This document shows positions 20,848-28,766 of a DNA stretch of 64,000 nt, one piece after another. Numbering within the stretch: position 1 is the first letter of the stretch; each line of letters starts with the position of its first letter. A program made the translations under genes and the position numbers. Source of the stretch: Alphaproteobacteria bacterium (GTDB lineage: Bacteria > Pseudomonadota > Alphaproteobacteria > UBA9219); NCBI GenBank assembly GCA_031291435.1, contig JARLJC010000290.1, positions 1 to 64,000 on the forward strand, read 5' to 3'. The notes beneath the pieces are model-generated. The model searched no databases. It was not told the DNA's origin and saw only the letters and a program-made list of their open reading frames with translations.

Positions 20848-21084
20848 GACCCACACCTTGCGAAGCCTGAAACGGCTCGGCCTTCCTGCCCCAAGCAGAA
20901 AAACGGGCATTCCTTGCTTGGCAAGCATCACCGCCATTGCCAGTGCGGAGCAGGAGTCGGTGGCATTCTTCTCGACAAAATCAGGGGTGTTTCGTGTAAC
21001 CATTAGGAATTTCCTTTGCGTAAGGGGATTGCAGAAAACGAAGGACAGCCCGCACCGCGCCAACGGTTAGCGGGCGTTTTCGTT

Positions 21085-21276
21085 TCAGGTGGATAGTTGG
21101 GCTGGTTTTTGGCTTAGGCTGGCGAGCCAGCGCTCAGCTTCGGTGCGCATCACGCCGGTACGTCGGCCACGCTTAATTATCGAAAGACGTTTTTCCTGTA
21201 TTTCTCTGTAAAATGCAGTCCGAGAAATTGCATAGCGTTGGCAAAACTCACTTACGGGATATACTTCTCTTTCCAT
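21085..21276 (-). CDS. AlpA/MerR-like helix-turn-helix protein (excisionase/regulator)
   Basis: MEREVYPVSEFCQRYAISRTAFYREIQEKRLSIIKRGRRTGVMRTEAERWLASL. Confidence 0.75.
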   Translation of the reverse strand: MEREVYPVSEFCQRYAISRTAFYREIQEKRLSIIKRGRRTGVMRTEAERWLASLSQKPAQLST

Positions 21277-21389
21277 GTTCTCCCCCTGTTGTTTTGCAGG
21301 ACATCCCTGCGTTCAGTGGGATAATCAGGGATTCAATACGGCGCTTAAACCGAAATAATATCGACCGTAACGAGAAAAGGCGGTAAATA

Positions 21390-22010
21390 TTATTTAGTCT
21401 TATTTGCCGTATCATCGGCAACGCCAAACAGACCCGACATGCCAGAAGTCAATGATGGGGCGTTTGCAAATAAGCTAAAGTCTGATTCATCATGAAGCAG
21501 GGAAAGTTTTGCAAGGGGAGACATGCCTTTCAAAGTTTTTCGATAGCGTGTTTCAATCGTTACTGCTGCTAGTTTTTTATATGCGGGGTTATTTTTATGC
21601 AGCCATTTGCTCGCTGACATTGGGCTAGCTTTACTTCTTTTCATTACCGACTGAACATCACGGATAAGCGTAAAAGCTTTATTGTATTCCCATTTCTTGG
21701 GTTTACCTGGACGGTTGCCCAATTGCAATCCCGGCACTACCTGTGCTGCAAAATACATAAGCATTATCAAATCATCTAAAGGATCAGACTTAGTAATATC
21801 AAATCCATAAGCAGCATATAGATCGGGAAGTTTTTTCCTCGCGTGATTAAGCCAATACTCAAATGGATCGACTCCATCTCCCGAATCTTTTTGAGGGAAA
21901 GGTATTGGCTCCCCTAATGCTTTCTTCCATTCCTTGCTTTTCCACTTTTTCAGTAGCGTGGGGTATTTTGGTGTTTTTTTCTGTTGTGTCATCCGCCCTC
22001 CGCAAGGCAT
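21390..22010 (-). CDS. Hypothetical protein (206 aa)
   Basis: ORF inside element 1; basic, no recognised motif. Confidence 0.55.
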   Translation of the reverse strand: MPCGGRMTQQKKTPKYPTLLKKWKSKEWKKALGEPIPFPQKDSGDGVDPFEYWLNHARKKLPDLYAAYGFDITKSDPLDDLIMLMYFAAQVVPGLQLGNRPGKPKKWEYNKAFTLIRDVQSVMKRSKASPMSASKWLHKNNPAYKKLAAVTIETRYRKTLKGMSPLAKLSLLHDESDFSLFANAPSLTSGMSGLFGVADDTANKTK

Positions 22011-22145
22011 CCGCAGAATAAAAGGCGCGGCGGTCTTGTGCGGAACAAGATTTTCGGGGATCAGCCTAGCCGTGCCAATAAAGACTATAATGCGTTCCGC
22101 AACAGGGGCAACTACCGAGGAATCCTTGGCAGTTCCTCCTCGTCG

Positions 22146-23048
22146 CTATTGCCATATCGGACGGGTCTGCCAGTCATCAGGGAAGCCCATTTCTTTTAGC
22201 CACTCCACATGGTTGATGAGCAAAGCCTTCAACTTGCCGCGCCAATGATGATTGGGCGACACACAGTCCATCAGGTGCAACAGGATCGTGAGCGTATTAT
22301 AAAGCTTGTGTGCTGAAACAAACTCTCCGACCAATGGTTTGGGCTTACTTATTGGGGCTTCGGGAGGCACACGGCTAAAATCCCTATCCCACAGGCGTGA
22401 ATGATGGGCGCATACGTTCCGCACGACAGACAGGTGATGCAACCACGATGCAAAAACAGACTCGTTGAGGCCGTACACGTTGGCAATCAATGATCGCGTG
22501 TGCATCGGCTTGAGATTAGCATACCACCGGGATAGAAGCCCCAGAGACATAACTTCGCACACAGCCCACACGGGCGGCAAATCTTCGGCATAGGTGGCCG
22601 TTAGATGTTGGATAAATACCTCGTCCGCGCGTTCCACCTCTTTGCGTAAATCGTCGAGATTTTTTTGCCAATGGAAATGCCTGACGGAAAGGCGTGAATC
22701 AAGGTGGGCGTGAGCGCCGTGCATATGACCAAGGCGATACGCCCACTGCGCTCTTGCAGAAACTTCGACACGTTCGATAGCATCTAAAAGCAGAAGCCGC
22801 AGCTCGCGATCAAAAACGTACAGATTCACAACATCTTCGAATCTTGCGCCTTCTCTAAACCGATGCCCGGCATGATCGCTCTCGAATGGCAGCCAGTAAG
22901 CGCCTAAGCGGTAATAATTGATGTGCTGGAGATAAATCTTTGCCGCTTCTTCGTCAGCAATCAGCATGCCGCGTTCGCGCAGCTTCCTGATTTGTTCGGC
23001 GTATGTTGTCGCTGGTTTGAGATAGGGGCGTTTCGTCATAACGCACAC
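22146..23048 (-). CDS. Abi_2 (AbiD/AbiF-like) abortive infection protein, HEPN-type
   Basis: INYYRLGAYWLPF..., YVFDRELRLLLLDAIERVEVSARAQWAYRLG, and RNVCAHHSRLWDR (R-x4-H HEPN motif). Confidence 0.85.
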   Translation of the reverse strand: MCVMTKRPYLKPATTYAEQIRKLRERGMLIADEEAAKIYLQHINYYRLGAYWLPFESDHAGHRFREGARFEDVVNLYVFDRELRLLLLDAIERVEVSARAQWAYRLGHMHGAHAHLDSRLSVRHFHWQKNLDDLRKEVERADEVFIQHLTATYAEDLPPVWAVCEVMSLGLLSRWYANLKPMHTRSLIANVYGLNESVFASWLHHLSVVRNVCAHHSRLWDRDFSRVPPEAPISKPKPLVGEFVSAHKLYNTLTILLHLMDCVSPNHHWRGKLKALLINHVEWLKEMGFPDDWQTRPIWQ

Positions 23049-23218
23049 CCCAGAAAAAAGTGACCCGCCGGTTTGAGGATACGCTTTCGCGCATAGCCTT
23101 GGCGGGTTCTATTGATGCCGATTATAAGCATATCGATCCTAACAGCAAGTTAAAATTTCTCCCGCACTCACACAGGGCGGTGGAAAGGGTGACTCTCTTT
23201 GCCTTGATTCTCAAGCAC

Positions 23219-24526
23219 TTATTTCTTACCTGTTAAAGCCGTCACATTGCTCTTTTCCGCAATCCCCAGCGTCGGGAAATTTTGCCGGATAGTGTCGGCA
23301 ACATAAGACGGCGACAGGTGGGCATAATGCTTTTCCGTCATGCGCGTATCAGCATGGCCTAACTGCTTGGCGATAACGGGCATCGGGACGCCTTTCATAG
23401 CCAACATGCTGCCGTGCGTATGGCGCAGGACGTGAAAGGAGATTGCGGGTTTAATCTTGGCGCGGCGGCAAGCCTCGATAAGCGGTCTTTTCTGGTGAGA
23501 TGTTTTCCATTCCTCGCTGTCTTCGCGGGTAAAGATAAACCCAGCCCCCTGTTTATTGGCCGTGATTGTTTCAAAGAATGTCTTGCCTTCATTCGTCAAA
23601 ACGACATGGCGGGCTTTGCCGCTTTTGCTCATGCGTACCGTCACGGTTCCCGCGTCGGGGTTAAAGTCGTTCTTTATCAAGGCGCACAATTCCCCATACC
23701 GGCATCCGGTCAGCAATGCGCCTTTGACAATAAGACGGAAATCATCCGGGCAGGTATTCACAAGGCGGGTGCATTCGGCCTCGGTCAGGTAACGCACCAC
23801 TGGAGCGTCAACATTGCGAAACGGCTTTACCTTGCGCCACGCCGTATCGCTTGCCACTTTGCCCTCTTTCCATGCGTAATTCAGCGCAGCCTTTAGAACG
23901 GTCAGAATACGGTTGGCGGTGGCGCGGCGTCGGCGCACGGCATCGGCGTCATCGGTGGCATGGGTGCGGGTATTGCGTTTTTCGGCACTCTTGCCCGTGC
24001 GCAGCATTGCCGCACTGGTCGCAATATCATGGTGCCAATTCGCTATTTTTTTCGTGTTGAGGCGGGCAAGCTGAATTTTACCCAAAGTCGGCTTGATATG
24101 CGTTTCTATGGTGGATGTGGTGAAGGCAACGCCCTTGCCCTCCACGCTGTAATATTTCAGGTAGTCCCGAAGGGCATCCTCTACCGTATAGGTGCCGTCA
24201 AACACCTCTTCCTCGCCGGAGTCCTTCCGCTTCTCCTCCTCAAACCATTTACGCGCCGCCCTCTGCGCTTGGTCAAAACTAAGCGCAGTCTTGCCGTCCG
24301 CATCCTGTGCATCGTCGGCAACGCCCAGGCGCACTTCCTTGTATTGCCGCGCCTCTGTAAATCGCCGCCCAACCCAAGCCCCGCCTTTGGGGGCTTTGCG
24401 ATAGCCAAGATGCAACCCGCTCTCCAGCAGCCGCCAATGCGGTTCTGAGCGCGTAGGGAGCTTCTTTCGAGCCTCCCTATCCTTCAGATTTTTTTCCTTC
24501 AGTTGCCGTCCCATTTTCGCCCCCAT
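23219..24526 (-). CDS. Tyrosine-type site-specific integrase
   Basis: TGCRYGELCALIKNDF, FHVLRHTHGSMLAM, KQLGHADTRMTEKHYAHL. Confidence 0.95.
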   Translation of the reverse strand: MGAKMGRQLKEKNLKDREARKKLPTRSEPHWRLLESGLHLGYRKAPKGGAWVGRRFTEARQYKEVRLGVADDAQDADGKTALSFDQAQRAARKWFEEEKRKDSGEEEVFDGTYTVEDALRDYLKYYSVEGKGVAFTTSTIETHIKPTLGKIQLARLNTKKIANWHHDIATSAAMLRTGKSAEKRNTRTHATDDADAVRRRRATANRILTVLKAALNYAWKEGKVASDTAWRKVKPFRNVDAPVVRYLTEAECTRLVNTCPDDFRLIVKGALLTGCRYGELCALIKNDFNPDAGTVTVRMSKSGKARHVVLTNEGKTFFETITANKQGAGFIFTREDSEEWKTSHQKRPLIEACRRAKIKPAISFHVLRHTHGSMLAMKGVPMPVIAKQLGHADTRMTEKHYAHLSPSYVADTIRQNFPTLGIAEKSNVTALTGKK

Positions 24527-24532
24527 AAGCCG

Positions 24533-24557
24533 TGGCTAATATTTGGCTAATATACAG
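24533..24557 (+). repeat. 25-bp direct repeat near right end of element 1
   Basis: Identical to 20433-20457. Confidence 0.9.
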
Positions 24558-24645
24558 TGAGGGTCAGTCAGGTTCAAGCTGGTTCGTGGAATGCCTTCTA
24601 TTATTGATTATTATTGATTATATTTAGTTTTGAAATCTGTGGGGG

Positions 24646-26289
24646 TCAGCCGGATACGCCTAAACCATCCCTCTCACGGTGAGAACACGGGTTCAAATCC
24701 CGTAGGGGACGCCAACACGGTATGAAACTGGGCACTTCGCCAGCGACAATGTTTCCGCCGTTTGCCACAAGAGCCACCAAAGACGAATTTGCGCCGGAAA
24801 TGACCATTTCCCGCCCCTTCACCCGTATTTCGCTCAAGACCGCCTTGAGATAGGCGCGGGAATAGGCTGTGGAAGCCGTCAGGCGGTCACGCAGGACGCG
24901 CGTTACCGCTTCAAGCCGCTTTGGGGTGATAACGCCCAAGGGCATTTGTTGCTTGCGCTTAAGCCCTGCCAGTTCAAGCAAGATGGATTGTTTTTTCGCG
25001 CTATGTTGCCGCGCCCTGTCGCTGATAAAGTCACGCTCAACAATGCCCTGCTCGATAGCGTCCAAAAGGCGATTTTGGGCTTGCTCGACCTCTTTTAATT
25101 CCGCTTCCAGTTGTTTAAGGCGCGGTTTTTCCTCGCCGCCTTTCTTGGCAAGTTCACGGCTCAAGGTTTTAACAATTTCCGCGATATGCTCCGGCGTACA
25201 GACTTTTTGCCGGAAAGCGTCCAGAACCAAGCCATCCAGTTTATCGGCGGGGATGTTGCCAGACGGACAGGCGGTGTTGCCCTTGCTCATCCGCGCCGTG
25301 CATTTGTAATAGCGATAACGCCCACCTTTGCCCGTCACGATAATCATGCTGGTGCCGCAGCATCCGCACTTCAAAAGTCCTGTTAAAAGCGTGGGTGAAG
25401 TCTCGCGGCGCGGGGCGCACATTTTGGGCGTGTTCGCTGCGCGTAATCTTGTCGCGGCATCGAATAAATCCTGCTCGACAATCACAGGAACAGGGACTTT
25501 GACCCATTCCGCCTCGTCTTTGATTTTCCGCGTTTTCGAGTCCAGCTTGTTGAACACATGAAGGCCGCAATAAGTTGTGCTGGATAAAACCTCGTAAACC
25601 TTCTGAACGCGCCATTTCTTGCCGCGCATGTAAATGCCGCGTTGATTGAGCGTTGACGCGATTTCTTTCATGCCGATGCGCGGCGCATTTTCGCCGTGGA
25701 CATAAAGGGTAAAAATCTTTCGCACAATCTCGGCTTCGGCTGGATTTATCGCCAGACGCTTCTTGATGCGCCCTCGCGTGCCTGTTTGTCCGGCATCGAC
25801 GGTTTTATAACCGAACGGCGCATTTGAACCGTTGAAATATCCTTGCCGTGCATTCTCATTCATCCCGCGCAAGGTATGCTTGGCGATTTCCTTGCTCTGA
25901 TATTCGTCAAACAGCATGAAAATTTGCCGTTGCATCTCGCCGGATGGGTCATTGCCTGTCTGTTGCGTGATGGAGACAAGTTCAACGCCGGATTTTTTCA
26001 GCGTCTTTTGATACATCGCCCCCATGACCAAATCGCGGAAGAAACGCGAAAGGCTATGAACGACGACCGCCTGAAACGGCGCGGGGTTAAGGCTGGCTTC
26101 ACTCATCATCCGTTGAAGTTCCGGCCTCTTATCGTCCGTAGCCGTTGCGCCATGTTCCACAAATTCTTGAACGACGACATGACCGTTACGCTCCGCCCAC
26201 GAGCGCATTTGTCGCAGTTGGTCGGGAATGGAAAGCCCGTTTTCCTCCTGCCTATCCGTAGAGACACGCGCATAAAGGGCAATCAGCAT
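24646..26289 (-). CDS. Large serine recombinase
   Basis: LIALYARVSTDRQEENGLSIPDQLRQMRSWA; zinc ribbon CGCCGTSMIIVTGKGGRYRYYKC; C-terminal WRPLRDLNPCSHRERDG encoded by the tRNA-Glu fragment. Confidence 0.94.
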   Translation of the reverse strand: MLIALYARVSTDRQEENGLSIPDQLRQMRSWAERNGHVVVQEFVEHGATATDDKRPELQRMMSEASLNPAPFQAVVVHSLSRFFRDLVMGAMYQKTLKKSGVELVSITQQTGNDPSGEMQRQIFMLFDEYQSKEIAKHTLRGMNENARQGYFNGSNAPFGYKTVDAGQTGTRGRIKKRLAINPAEAEIVRKIFTLYVHGENAPRIGMKEIASTLNQRGIYMRGKKWRVQKVYEVLSSTTYCGLHVFNKLDSKTRKIKDEAEWVKVPVPVIVEQDLFDAATRLRAANTPKMCAPRRETSPTLLTGLLKCGCCGTSMIIVTGKGGRYRYYKCTARMSKGNTACPSGNIPADKLDGLVLDAFRQKVCTPEHIAEIVKTLSRELAKKGGEEKPRLKQLEAELKEVEQAQNRLLDAIEQGIVERDFISDRARQHSAKKQSILLELAGLKRKQQMPLGVITPKRLEAVTRVLRDRLTASTAYSRAYLKAVLSEIRVKGREMVISGANSSLVALVANGGNIVAGEVPSFIPCWRPLRDLNPCSHRERDGLGVSG

Positions 26290-26435
26290 TGTTCCTCACT
26301 TTTGGCTTCCGATTCCTGAATTTCTTTCAGAATCTCCGCCATGTGAGCCAATAATAACTGAATCTCGGCGGGGCGCATCCCTTTTCCGCTTTCGTCCTGA
26401 AAAACGAGCTTCAACAAGAGTTCTTCTTCACTCAT
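26283..26435 (-). CDS. 50-aa small protein between rep and the recombinase (absent from the ORF track)
   Basis: MSEEELLLKLVFQDESGKGMRPAEIQLLLAHMAEILKEIQESEAKSEEQC*; overlaps both the upstream stop and the downstream start. Confidence 0.65.
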   Translation of the reverse strand: MSEEELLLKLVFQDESGKGMRPAEIQLLLAHMAEILKEIQESEAKSEEQC

Positions 26436-27507
26436 GATTGAACCTCATTTCATCAACACGCCACGCCACCTCATCTTGCCAATCAAGGCTGGAATGAAAA
26501 CGGGCAACGCCCGATCGCAGATAACGCATCGCCGTTTCGAGAGAAATATCCGCCGCATCCTGTTTCAGGCATTGTATGGCGGCGATGCGTTTCAAATACC
26601 CATACATGCTCAGATAGTAACGATGCAGCCGCTCATCAAAAACGATGTTTGGGTTGTATGTGCGAACCTCATCAGAGGACGGCATGAGAGAAACGCGCTC
26701 AAGATAATCTTGCCACAAGGGATGCAAAGGCCAGCGCGACTTGTTGCTGTCCTCCGATGGCAGACACAGGCGTGTGTGTTCTGTTGCAAGACCGCGCAGC
26801 AAGTTCCCTTGAATGTCGGTTAAATCCTTGACCGTGTGCAGCCCTACGGTTTTCAAATAATCTCTACGGGCTTGCCATTCAATGCGCCAAACATCGTCAA
26901 CAATTCCGTCCCATAAAGAATAGAACCAAATTTTATCGACGCTTTTTTCCTTAATCTCATCGCTTTTGTTATAGACGCGCAGCATTTTATCGCCGGAGCC
27001 AAAAGAAAAAGTTTGTGTCTTGCGATTTTTCCGGCGTTGATTGTCCTTCTCGGCTTGCGAAACAAAACTTTCCAAATCAAAATCGACGCAGGGCAGCAGA
27101 TAATCAAAGGCAATATCGACGCGCGAAATGACTTCCGGCTTGTACGGGTTCAAACCGACAGACCGCGCCCACGCCAAGAAACGGTTATGAAGATTTTGAA
27201 AGCCGCCATGCCACAAGGCTTCGCATTTGAACTTTACAAAAAAATTGGGCTGGACAAATTCGCCAAACGAAACCTCAAAAGCATCATTTTCCATGAAAAA
27301 CGAAAAGCCCGTGTTTGTGCCGTGGCAGGAAAGCAGAAATTCTTCACAGCCCAAAGAAATGACCTTGTTTTGCCGCCGTTTCTTGAGCCGCAGAGCTTCT
27401 TTGTCAGCCGCCAACGCCACAAAATTCAAGCCCTCGCCGCTTGGCGCAGCAAGATAATAGGACACTTCCAGCGTGTCGATGCCTTGAAGGAGATGGGTGA
27501 AACTCAC
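26428..27507 (-). CDS. Replication initiation protein, Rep_trans-like (GTG start at 27507)
   Basis: VSFTHLLQGIDTLEVSYYL...RFLAWARSVGLNPYKPEVISRVDIAFDY...RVYNKSDEIKEKS...WRIEWQARRDYLK; GAGG Shine-Dalgarno upstream of the GTG. Confidence 0.75.
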   Translation of the reverse strand: MSFTHLLQGIDTLEVSYYLAAPSGEGLNFVALAADKEALRLKKRRQNKVISLGCEEFLLSCHGTNTGFSFFMENDAFEVSFGEFVQPNFFVKFKCEALWHGGFQNLHNRFLAWARSVGLNPYKPEVISRVDIAFDYLLPCVDFDLESFVSQAEKDNQRRKNRKTQTFSFGSGDKMLRVYNKSDEIKEKSVDKIWFYSLWDGIVDDVWRIEWQARRDYLKTVGLHTVKDLTDIQGNLLRGLATEHTRLCLPSEDSNKSRWPLHPLWQDYLERVSLMPSSDEVRTYNPNIVFDERLHRYYLSMYGYLKRIAAIQCLKQDAADISLETAMRYLRSGVARFHSSLDWQDEVAWRVDEMRFNHE

Positions 27508-27586
27508 GAGAACCTCTATTTTGTGGTACGCATCGTAACACAAAATAGGGGAACACGAAATACCCCTATCGGGGTTTTTTGAAAAA

Positions 27587-27928
27587 TTATGCCTTCGCAA
27601 TCTTGGGAGAGCGAACATCGGGTATTTCTCCGCGCACAGCCTTCCAGAAATCTTGTGCGCGACGAAGCATAATGTACCCTATAGAACGCCCTGACATCCT
27701 GCCTTCCTTCGGCGCAATATCGCGGATGCTGATACCGAGAATTTTCTCGTAATTTTTAATGGTAGCGCGGCTATGAATAAGCATCATCGGCGCCCAGCCA
27801 AGGCGCACACAAAGGAAAAGCATCCCTATGGCGCTTTCTAATTGAGTGCTGTCGCCGCTAAAATCTTTGATAGCTTTGTTGATAATCGGCAACAGGTCTT
27901 TATCGGTCAGGAATTTTTCCGCAGCCAT
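27587..27928 (-). CDS. Hypothetical protein (113 aa), first gene of the rep operon
   Basis: MAAEKFLTDKDLLPIINKAIKDFSGDSTQLESAIGMLFLCVRLGWAPM. Confidence 0.6.
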   Translation of the reverse strand: MAAEKFLTDKDLLPIINKAIKDFSGDSTQLESAIGMLFLCVRLGWAPMMLIHSRATIKNYEKILGISIRDIAPKEGRMSGRSIGYIMLRRAQDFWKAVRGEIPDVRSPKIAKA

Positions 27929-27934
27929 TGGATA

Positions 27935-27981
27935 AACCTTTAAGGTTGCATTTGTGGTATATAAGATACCCCTTAAAGGTT
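27935..27981. promoter_or_regulatory. Putative operator/promoter of the rep operon
   Basis: Palindrome AACCTTTAAGGTT (27935-27947) and inverted half CCTTAAAGGTT (27971-27981), flanking TATATA on the minus strand. Confidence 0.5.
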
Positions 27982-28016
27982 AAAAAAGAAAGGGCGTTTT
28001 TCGCCCCCTGTATCCT

Positions 28017-28250
28017 TGTCCCCCCGTGTTACTCAATCGGGGGGACTTTCCGCCTTCTTACCCCTCGCTTGCGCCGTCCGCCGTCACGTCGCGCTGCGCG
28101 CGCCGGAGGCCGGACGGCGCAGCCCCAAAAATGAAGAAAGCCGGACAGAGCCAGCGTCAACAGCGTTCCGTCAAGGGCGTGGATAAAAAGCCTTTTGCTT
28201 TCGCTTCGCGTAGCTGTGGGGGCAGACTACGCAAAAGCAAAAGCCTTTTT
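28017..28250. other. Structured non-coding region with three strong hairpins (origin or terminator candidates)
   Basis: GTCCCCCC/GGGGGGAC (28017-28046); TGCGCCGTCCG/CGGACGGCGCA (28070-28121); AAAAGCCTTTTGCTTT...GCGTAG/CTACGC...AAAGCAAAAGCCTTTTT (about 28183-28247). Confidence 0.6.
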
Positions 28251-28281
28251 ACCCACCCCCACCCAACCGCCGGAGCAAGCG

Positions 28282-28473
28282 TCAGGCTTTTTTCGTGTTG
28301 GCTGCAATCTGGCGCAACGAATCTATAATCTCAGCATTCTGTTTTTGCAGTTCCCGAATCCGCCGATGATAATTGAGAGCCATGCAAGCCGCCGCCGCGA
28401 CAAAACACATGAGCATGATGTTTGTAAGCACAGGCGCGGCAAGAAACGCAGACAGATAAGGCATTGGCAGCAC
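28282..28473 (-). CDS. Small membrane/coiled-coil protein (63 aa)
   Basis: One hydrophobic segment then RRIRELQKQNAEIIDSLRQIAANTKKA; GGGGAG Shine-Dalgarno upstream; hairpin downstream. Confidence 0.55.
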   Translation of the reverse strand: MLPMPYLSAFLAAPVLTNIMLMCFVAAAACMALNYHRRIRELQKQNAEIIDSLRQIAANTKKA

Positions 28474-28493
28474 TCCCCAGTTTGAGAAAGCAA

Positions 28494-28652
28494 CCGACCA
28501 GAAGACAACCCTCTGGTGGTCGGGGAGTTTACAAACCTACTACAAGAGAGGTCGCACAAGTCTTTAGCCTTTCGGCCTGAACATGCACCTGCGCCTCCCC
28601 GACCATATGCCGAGGAGTGCTTTATGCGGTTGCACAAAAACCGCTTGTAGTA
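28494..28652. other. Nested and alternative inverted repeats (regulatory leader or origin candidate)
   Basis: TGGTCGGGGAG (28517-28527) pairs with CTCCCCGACCA (28595-28605) or with upstream CCGACCA (28494-28500); ACTACAAG/CTTGTAGT outer pair; GCGGTT/AACCGC hairpin. Confidence 0.55.
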
Positions 28653-28766
28653 AGGGTTGTAACGCCCCGAGGCGGGATTTACCGCCTACGCCAATACATT
28701 GACCCGAAAGAACGCCAAAGGCAACCGATAAAAGCCCGTCTTAGTGCCGTTTGGCTTGGCGGGGGG

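Larger units (their letters stand above)
20340..24716. mobile_element. Integrative element 1 (about 4.3 kb) in the tRNA-Glu 3' end, tyrosine integrase, Abi cargo
   Basis: 48-bp direct repeat CCCTCTCACGGTGAGAACACGGGTTCAAATCCCGTAGGGGACGCCAAC at 20340-20387 and 24669-24716; integrase next to the right att. Confidence 0.92.
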
